Below are positions 56,233 to 64,000 of a stretch of 64,000 nucleotides of DNA, one piece after another. Numbering within the stretch: the first letter of the stretch is position 1; each line of letters starts with the position of its first letter. A program made the translations under genes and the position numbers. Source of the stretch: Pyrenophora tritici-repentis (Eukaryota; Ascomycota; Dothideomycetes; Pleosporales; Pleosporaceae); the NCBI RefSeq assembly GCF_003171515.1, contig NC_089392.1:3348001-3412000 (forward strand), in the 5' to 3' direction. The notes below the pieces were generated by a model. That model worked only from the letters and a program-made list of their open reading frames with translations, was not told the origin of the DNA and searched no databases.

Positions 56233-56523
56233 ATGTCCTCCCAAGACGCCAAAGACAAAGAAATCGCCCGTCTCAAGACCGAGCTCGCGAAAGCAACGGT
56301 CGTATACGAGCAAGCGCAGAAGCAGCTAGAATCCATATCAACTCTACACCGAACCCAGGCCGTCACTATCTCGTCTCAAATTGATACCATCAGGGAGCTG
56401 ATCCGCTTGCACCCCGAGGATATTCCGGATATCCAGGGGCGTGCCAAGGCGGCGGAAGAGGAGCGGCTACGTATTGTGAAGGATTCGTCGGTGAAGCAGG
56501 AGACGCCGGCTTCGCCGGAATGA
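56233..56523 (+). CDS. Short coiled-coil protein, unrecognised
   Basis: A 96-aa open frame starting MSSQDAKDKEIARLKTEL. Residues 8-60 have a heptad pattern of Ile/Leu/Val with Glu/Lys/Gln, predicting a coiled coil. The tail has a Lys-rich SVKQE sequence resembling a sumoylation consensus. The composition is coding-like, the ATG is in good context (GCCATGTCC) and the frame ends cleanly. It may be a complete small gene or the 5' exon of a longer one; no donor extends it obviously. Confidence 0.55.
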   Translation: MSSQDAKDKEIARLKTELAKATVVYEQAQKQLESISTLHRTQAVTISSQIDTIRELIRLHPEDIPDIQGRAKAAEEERLRIVKDSSVKQETPASPE

Positions 56524-58386
56524 TGTGAGATTCCGGGGGTTGGCGGGAGTGGAATGACGAGTGACCAAGGGTGATGCAGGGAGATATGTGGGTCAGTGAG
56601 GTTGTCAAGTTCAAATGTATGTTTAACCTGGGCATAGGTTTGGGAATGAAGTAGGCTAGGGTTCATCCACACTGGAGAATATGAGCTAGGAATTCTTTTC
56701 GTCCACCCAGGTAACATACATGCTTGAAAACGACAGTACAGGTAAACCCCGCTATCAAATTCCCGATAGGCGTTTCAAATACCTACAGTACCTTTGTGTA
56801 CCTGAGTGTCAAGTATTCCATCTCACCTAGGAACGTCAATAATTCTTCCTCAAGGCTCTGCCAGATGGCTGAGAACACTCAGAGAAAAAAAAGGGGATTG
56901 TCACCGCTGAACCCCAAGGACCGCCACCCCGAAAGTCCAGAATGAACAGTCAAGCATCAAAAAGTCGAGACAAGCTTGATCGCCGTGCTCGTCGCGTGCC
57001 CACCTTGGTAAGAGGGTGAGAGCGGAAGGAAGGCTCAACACAGCTACCTCGGAAGCTTGGTCTAGATTGAGCTCAATTGCATGAAGGTCCTCCGATACAC
57101 TCCATTATTCAAGCCATGCACCTGCTGAGACCTTCTCGAACCAAGTTATCAGTATGCCTCGCGCTCACAGTAGCGGTAAGCGGGATGAGAAATGACTTGC
57201 AGTCCCGATCGTTAAGCAAATTCGAGTGTCGCGGATTGTTCTACTCGCAAAGATAGTTGTGCGTGACGGCCTGGACGTCCGTATGCGTTTACCAAGTTGA
57301 GCAAGAAGACGCAGCCGGTTATAACAAAGGGCGAGAAACGGGATCGGATAATCTCCAGTAAGGTTCATTTCACCTACCATAGTACTCTCCCCCATGCGAC
57401 CCGAAACTTCCGCTCTTGAACGAAAACCCCCTACAACCCAACCCTGACCCAAACTAAACGCCTCCACCAAACCAAACCATTTCCATCACCCATTTCCATA
57501 TCATTACAGCGAAAACTTACTCAACTCGCTCCAGCTACACAGATGCATAACTACCTGCACCTCCGCACCCCAGCCAAGGAAACGACAATACAATCATGCC
57601 CTGCACACAGTGATTTACCCACGAATTGGCCCTGCGACAATGCTGCATTCATGCTAGAATCTTTGGGGGGGGGGGGGGGGGAAGCGGATAAGTGCAAGAA
57701 GGGTTGTGTGTAGGCGGTACAAGAAGGGGGATGGAAGAAGTAGTATTGTACTTTTGCGTAGAGGGGGAGGGGTTCGCTAGGGTTGTTTGTTCACACTACG
57801 TTAAGTTGGAGACGAAGACGTTTTGACTGCCTGCTTTGGCTGTGGTGGAATCGAGTTGTTGGTCGTGGGCAATATCTCACAAGTATCTGCGGTAGTGCCG
57901 CGTTCCGGAATCTGCCACCTCCCCCCCCTATATAACTGTATTCAATCTGCAACATGTTTGGGTTGTGAATGTGAATGTATTCTAAAGTCTACCCTTACGA
58001 GCAATACTCAATGAGGTAGCTATACATCATAAGTCCGTGCACTTGTCACGTGCTCGCGTCATATAACACAATCCCTCTTTATCCGTCAAAAGATTCTTGA
58101 ATAGATGTCCTAGATTTCTCCGCCCACTGATGCATTTTCCAGCAGAAATCCAAGTACAAGCAAAGCAGAGACCACTCAATCAAAAGTAATGTGTATACCA
58201 CAAGAACAGATAATAATGGTGAGGGATGATATTGCCGTTCGAATCAGAAAGTTAGCGACTTACGCATCCAACAATTCTGCTCTGAAAAGAATCCATGAAT
58301 CATAGAACGTACATACGTATGCACAACAAAATTTGCCTTTTCTCTACCTAATAATCCGCACCAACCTCACCAAACAACCCCACCAT
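56524..58386. other. Intergenic region, no gene seen
   Basis: A run of 17 G lies at 57665-57681. Short frames on both strands look random. The last part is the 3' flank of the polysaccharide deacetylase gene. Confidence 0.55.
57665..57681. repeat. G17 homopolymer
   Basis: Seventeen consecutive G. Such runs are prone to length error in sequencing. Confidence 0.9.
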
Positions 58387-60737
58387 CTACAGCGGCGGCG
58401 CATTCGGATCCATCATACACTGATCCACACGCATAAGCTGCTTCCCCGTCGCCTTGGCGATCTGAATAAACTCCCTCAGATAGCTAACCGTACTCGGATA
58501 CAAATAATGCAGCACAACGAGATTACCGCCCTTGTTAACATCGCGTTGGAAAGCAACTTTCTGCTGCTCGGGAGTGTTTGTCTCAGCCCACAACCAGTCT
58601 TCGACGTCAACGCTCCAGTTGACAATGTTGGCCGAGTTGCCAACAGCTTTTGTCAGACGCGAGCGCATGCGCGCGCCTTCGGTGCCGAAGGGCGGACGGA
58701 AGTACTTGGACGTGTAGCCGTTGAATTGGCTCTTCATGGCCTTGACGTCTTCGTTGTACTCCCAGTCTATGGATGCGTAGTCCGGTAGACCTTCCATCTT
58801 GGGGTGAGTGAAGGAGTGGAGGGCGAGCTGGTGGCCGGCGGACTGCATCTCCTTGTATACGTTGGTCAGGTTGGTCGAGGCGTCGAGGAGGGGTGCGCCG
58901 ACTGTGAAGAAGGTAACTTTGATGTTTTCCTCACGGATGATCTTGAGCACCTGCTGCGCGAGGTCGGGCTGACCGTCGTCGATGGCGAAGGCGAAGGAGT
59001 TGGGGCGCTTGCAGGCGAAGACTAGGTCACCAGTTTCATCCTTGTTAGGGATAGTGGTTCCGGCGGGGACGGAAGATACAATCTCAATGACGGAAAGGGT
59101 GACGGACTCCTTGCTGTGGAAACCCTTGAGCGCGAAACCTACCACGCGGCTAAGGTTGATTTTGAAATGGCTGATGGGAATGTAAATGTGTCCGTTCTTG
59201 GCGTAACGACTGGCCTCGGCAGAGTCCCAGGTCTCGGGGAAGGGGGCAATGCTGCTGTCACACTTGCTGTTGTGTTGTTGGAAGGCAACAGTGAAAGCAG
59301 TAGTACCAGTGTAGGCAATGTGAAGGTAAGATCCCTTGTACTTTGTGAAGTCGGAGCAGCCCTGCGAAACCTGCGTGTAGAAAGCGAAGTCGGCATCGGA
59401 AGAGGTGATGGTGAGCTTGTTGTTTGCATACTTGAGAGACATGCCTTCGTCACCACCATGGTAGTTGCCCATGGTGTTGCTGTTTGCATTGGCGAATTTG
59501 TCGATTACGAGGTTGGTAGCCGAAGGGTTGCTGGGCGCAGGAACGGTAGCGGTGGGGCCGCCGTCGGCAGGCGGGGGTGTCGCAATGTACTCACCAGAGT
59601 TACCGCAGTAGAATGCCATGGGTCCGAAGGAAGTGGTTCCAGAGAAGCCAGAGAAGAGGATCGTGACGAGCTTCTCGGTGTTGAGGCCGGAAAACTTGCT
59701 GAAAGGAATGGTGTACAGCTTCTCGGTTCCATCAAAAGACCAGCCGAGGTCAGCAGCAGACGCATAAGTAGACTTGGCCTTGTTCGGGTCGCAGCTGTCA
59801 GACGAATCGAGCTGGATGGAGAGAGAAGCTCCCCTGGGGGCCTTGATGCGAAGCGAAATACCAGTGTACTTGTTCTTCGCGTTGACACAGGGAAATTGCG
59901 TGTAAAAGTACGAGCCGGACTTGGGGACAAACTCAACGCGGTTGGCAGAAGGAACTCCTACTGTGACACTTTTCATAGTAGCATCGTCAGAGGTGGGGTA
60001 TCCCATGGCGTTGTAATACAAGAACTGTAATCGGGACTGAGAGATCCAATCATCAATCAACAAGGGCGCGCAGGTTCCAGGAGCTGCTGTGGGGACTGCG
60101 CTAGTCTGCATGGTGGTTTGTGTGTTTGTGGCCGCCGGTTTGGTAGACACTGAAGTAATGGCACCGGAGCTGCCGCACCCAAACGCAACCTTGCTCATTT
60201 GCCATGTGGTGGTGGTGGAAGAGAAGCCGGCCCAGACAAAGCCAGTGATGGCGTTGGCATTGGCTCCGCCAAATTGAGAGAACGGGATGGTCATGGTCTG
60301 GGTGTTGCCAGTCAATCCAGTCAGAGAGACGTACTTGGACGTGTACGAAGAAGCCGAGCAGCTGGTCTTGGTCTGCATCTCGAGAGTAGCAGAGCCGCCA
60401 GCAGGTCCTTTGATTTGGAAGGTGATGGAGTTGTAGCCATTGTTGCTTGCGGCCTGGCAATCAAATGTCTCGTAAAAGTAAGAGTCACCAGATTTGGGTT
60501 TGAACGAAAGGACGCCGTTACTGGCTGAGATGCTGCTCATACTGGCATCATCTGGAATCGTTAGGGCTTGTTGTGGGGTTTATTTTGATTGGACGTACCA
60601 CTGGTCCATGAGTTCAAACTATTCTGGTTCGAAGCGTACTTGGAGAAGTCATCGATTGTAAGGGGCGCATTACAGGCTGCGTTGACAGCATGGCTGGCCA
60701 GGCCGGCGGCGAGGCCAATTAGAGTAGAAATAAACAT
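58387..60737 (-). CDS. Secreted polysaccharide deacetylase with three N-terminal beta-sandwich-like repeats
   Basis: Two exons, 60737-60599 and 60551-58387, with a 47-bp intron (GTACGT...TCCAG), giving 767 aa. Residues 1-20 are a signal peptide. Three related units follow, beginning APLTIDDF (about 24), APLLIDDW (about 210) and TNLVIDKF (about 395). Each runs about 130 residues with a central FYT/FYE-F-C block and a YTIPFSKF-type strand. They look like carbohydrate-binding-type sandwiches but are not classified by me. The NodB catalytic domain is at about 565-760, with IDDG (Asp571, Asp572), HSFTH (625-629) and RPPFGTEG (665-672). Family 4 carbohydrate esterases deacetylate chitin or other N-acetylated polysaccharides. 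The acetyl-bearing substrate is unknown. Linkers are Ser/Thr/Ala/Pro-rich. Confidence 0.88.
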
Positions 60738-63700
60738 ATTATAGGGAGCGAGCGACAGGGGTAAAGCGAGTGTACAGAAGTCTGGGACTTCCAATGTCGA
60801 GTGGTCACAACGCCCTGCAAGTTGACGGTGAGGGCGACGAAAGACAGGCGATAGCTTGTGGGGCTCGCAGTAAGGGTACAGGTTCCATTCATATATCGCT
60901 GGTTCCAATGCAGTAGCGCCAGTAATGACACGCCCGAGATAGGAGCAGCATGGCTTGGCATGCAGGTGCTCGCGAGACAAGCCTGTCGGGAGGGACGAGC
61001 TTCTATTTTGAGTAGCCGTCGTCTAGGTTTGCGCTGATCATCGAGGAGCTTGTGCTGAGATGGCATGGACCCGATACCTAGTCGGCTGGGTGTGCGGCTA
61101 ACACAAGCGTCCTCTTCATGTGGAGCGTTTTCTAGGCGTTTGTGGAGCACAGCGCATGTCTAGGGACCGGAGCTTGCATCTTGGATTGTTGACGAGCAGA
61201 TTATAGTTTCGGAAGTAATGAAGGAAAGTGTGAAGAAGTGAGTTGCATCGTCGTCCGCTTAACCGAGTCGTATAGGTACGTGAGCGTACCCAGGAACTAG
61301 CCCACGCTTAACAGCCTATTACAAGATTGCCGAGTCTCTCGTTAGTGTGACGATACGACAGTCAATACTTGGCCGCACGAAGAGTCAAGTAGGTGTACTT
61401 GGCTATGTCTTGATCGAGGCATCAAGCCTGTCGTGTAGAAGCAAACCTCAGCGGGGTCGGAAAAAGAAGGTTCGCTGATGGTTGCAGGAGGCGAGCGGGG
61501 CGTCCAGAGATGTCATGCTTAACACAGACCATGCAGCGGTTACAAGCCCGGCCGTTCTCTTTTCCATGTTTATCATGGCTGTGCTATAATGTCCTAAGGC
61601 TTAGTCTGGAGTTTGAACTGTTCATCGGGCCCAGATTGGGGTTCTGCACACACCTGGGCAGCTGAGCTTCGCCAGACTCTAAAAGGGTTTCGCAAGGTAT
61701 ATCGCAGACATCGGGAATGTCCAATGCGATGGAACGTAGCGCACACAGGGGTTTCCACATGTGGTGTCTTAATCCGTGTTGGCATTTAAGCAGACTACTG
61801 CGCGCCGGAAGCATGGATGATGGCACCATGGCCGCGCTGGGCAGCGGTACAGCGGAAACAAACCAAGAATTGACTAGACCCACAAGAGAATGGCGGCACC
61901 ACATCTCAACAGCTTCAACACATGTGCGCTCGGGTAATACAGCATCTGATCCAGCCGCCAACATAGCTACAGTAAGCGCGCAGGGTATCGCAGTGCTTTT
62001 CTCGCGGTCCCGTTACGCTGTCATTGCACCGTCATGCAATCTCTCAGTTCCCCTGCCAAGCCGTCGCTTTGCCAGTCCGCCACGACTTGTTTCGTCTTTA
62101 CAAGCCACAACCCGAACCGGCTAGCGCACTCCCACGGCCGCTGAGAGCGTTGCTCGATACCGAAGTATTGGACTCAAGGCAATATTGAATCCAGCTCCAC
62201 ATGACTAAGTTCTGCTTCTCTCCTGGGAACGTTATCCCATCCCCTTGTCATAACTATGCGCCTCCCCGCTGAACCGACCGCTGAACCGACCGCTGAACCG
62301 ACCGACCCGAGTGATCACCACAGCCTCTGCTGGGAATGCCAGCAATGGTAAAAGGTCGAAGACATTGAACTCTATTTGTGACGATGAAAGTGCGCCACAT
62401 CATTGAAGCGAGACAGTATCAACTTTCCCGAGGCCCACAAAGAAAGCGCCCCGCCTCCCTAAGCTGTGGTCAATATCTACTAACACAGCCGCGTTTCGAC
62501 GTAGGTGATAGCCAAGGTACGACGTACTGATACCCGATACTGATAATCCTTAGCGCCAATCAACTATCTCTTCCCCACAGGCCCACATTTCCATGTCGAC
62601 GACTTTCGGCGAAGCAAAAAGCATGCCGAACCCCAACAAACCCACACTATGGCATGCGTGACCGACGATCTCAACGTCGACTAGCATTCTCCGTTCCGTT
62701 CACGAGCGCTAGAATGTCTCTGAGACCAGACGTCGAGGAGGTCCCGGAAGACGATAGCATGTTTTGCTTCAGGGGACATTCAAATCGGCACATTAAATCA
62801 CAACATCACACCCAAAGAACATGCAATGTTTGAGGGCAACGCATAGCAAAAGTCAAGTTGAATTACATGCTTCCACTTAGCGAAAAAGAGCAAATAAGGA
62901 GCCGCCAGTTCCGGACAGGCACAGTGTCGTAGTTCGTGTATCGAACATGCCCCTAATTCTTCTGGTAGACATCAAGATCAGTATTGAATCTGGTCCGGTG
63001 GTTCGCATGGCACTGCGCTTCTGTCATAGTGCCATTCGCGCGAAGTTGCAACCAGATGATAAGGGGCTCAATTCAATGCGCTCGTATCAATGTACTTTCG
63101 ATATTCCAGACTTGACAAAGATGGTGGGGTGTCCGATTCGAGATGGATCGATATATAGAGTACGCCGTCACAATTGACATCATTTACGACACTTTGCAAG
63201 CAGCGATGAATTCTTCAGTTTGTGCTCTATTCAGCTGCTCTCTTCTCGTATAATGTGTCTGTTCTCATCACCACCCTCACATCTTGATTTGTCTGTTGCT
63301 CTGTTACGTAGCATCTTTCCTGGTAGAACGTTAATTGATTCCTTGTGAAAGTCACGGACAGCACAATAGTCATTCCAGATAGACGTTTGGTTAGGATTCG
63401 ATGGAAACTATATTTTGAACCATGGGCTGTATCGTGTTGAGTGTTGCGCGGGCTGCGCAGGAGTGTGCTTGCCATCCGACAGGATCTTCCATTGTACAAC
63501 AACGACCAGCGTATGAAGGACAAAATACATTATATAGCGAAAGTTTGTGAATGATATGTACTTTTCCCCAGCGTATCTCTAATTGCAAAGAAGAAGATCC
63601 ATTGCTTGCCCCCGCATGTAGAATCCAATGGCTCGGTTTCCCCGCTCGGTTCCGCCCTGCGGACGCGACTGAAGACGTCATCTCGTCCCACACTAAACCC

Positions 63701-63780
63701 ACCACACATGGTCCCTCAAGCACCACCGCAACCATAACGCTTTTCTCAATCCCGAGAAATCCAAGATAAAACGCACAAGA
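60738..63780. other. 3-kb intergenic region, no firm gene
   Basis: Upstream region of the deacetylase and of the DUF427 gene. A 12-bp tandem repeat lies at 62266-62301. A frame at 62947-63177 has no recognised motif. No RNA gene was seen. Confidence 0.5.
62266..62301. repeat. 12-bp tandem repeat, three copies
   Basis: CCGCTGAACCGA is repeated three times without change, followed by a partial CCGACC. Confidence 0.92.
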
Positions 63781-64000
63781 ATGACGGGCACTAGCGAGTA
63801 CGTTTGCATGTTACACAAACATCTTTCCAAGGTTACTCCATCCTAACACAACAACCAACCAGTCTCGTAAAACTAGCACAGAAACTCATATCCCAAGGCC
63901 CCTACAAATACGAACACACCCCACGCCGTGTACGCGCGCTATTCAACGGAAAATACGCCTTCGACACCACAAAAGCATACCATGTATGGGAATACGAGCC
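63781..64000 (+). CDS. DUF427 family protein, 5' part only
   Basis: Exon 1 is 63781-63797 and exon 2 starts at 63863, joined by a 65-bp intron (GTACGT...ACCAG). The window ends inside exon 2. The visible 52 residues read MTGTSDLVKLAQ and then RVRALFNGKYAFDTTKAYHVWEYE. The RVRxLFNGxxxADT..xxxVWE block is the N-terminal strand pair of DUF427 (PF04248, DUF427/NTP_transf_9), a small beta-rich domain of unknown function widespread in fungi and bacteria. Confidence 0.72.

Noticed and set aside
59116..60030. 304-codon plus-strand open frame
   Set aside because: Antisense to the polysaccharide deacetylase; Gly/Val/Arg-rich shadow composition.
1..64000. CRISPR arrays, operons, ribosome binding sites
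   Set aside because: The DNA is eukaryotic; no spaced identical repeats of the CRISPR kind exist, and prokaryotic signals do not apply.

Overview
The window is nuclear DNA of a filamentous ascomycete. Genes are intron-poor with short introns (about 43-117 bp), GT...AG borders and CTNAC-like branch sites. The families present are typical of Pezizomycotina: Zn2Cys6 regulators, DUF7730, UstYa/DUF3328, FAS1-GPI proteins, small cysteine-rich secreted proteins and Fot1/pogo elements. The overall gene set suits Dothideomycetes, most likely Pleosporales; that placement is inference. Splice structures were worked out by eye from reading frame, GT/AG sites and family resemblance, and have no transcript support.

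Layout. 1-1640: degenerate Fot1/pogo transposase. 2.3-15.1 kb: accessory-looking block with an orphan Rnl2-type RNA ligase, a FAS1 GPI protein, a Zn2Cys6 regulator, two DUF7730 paralogues flanking a secreted GDPD, a proline-rich hypothetical and a weak exon. 15.6-16.7 kb: mitoribosomal uL15m. 16.7-24.1 kb: about 7.4 kb with no credible gene, rich in simple repeats. 24.1-30.3 kb: Pho80/Clg1-like cyclin, spliceosomal MFAP1, and the vacuolar effluxer Atg22 with a 22-nt microexon. 31.6-34.2 kb: a repeat-bearing hypothetical, a sugar-transporter relic and a class-I glutamine amidotransferase. 34.5-47.0 kb: dense housekeeping block with a MEI4-like candidate, mL38, uL4m, mitochondrial IF-3, Atg16, CSN5, mitochondrial GluRS and a farnesylation-signal DnaJ. 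48.1-49.4 kb: tandem pair of three-exon small cysteine-rich secreted protein genes. 49.7-56.5 kb: second Zn2Cys6 regulator, an unrecognised 156-aa protein, a BTB protein, an orphan UstYa-like protein and a short coiled-coil protein. 58.4-60.7 kb: secreted polysaccharide deacetylase with three N-terminal beta-sandwich-like repeats. 63.8 kb to the end: 5' part of a DUF427 gene.

The genes do not form one pathway. The clearest grouping is five nuclear genes for mitochondrial translation, four of them within 8.8 kb (mL38, uL4m, IF-3, GluRS), with mL38 and uL4m sharing a 143-bp divergent promoter. The strongest candidates for new biology are the tandem cysteine-rich secreted pair and the MEI4-like gene, followed by the orphan UstYa protein and the start-codon-splitting intron of the DnaJ gene.
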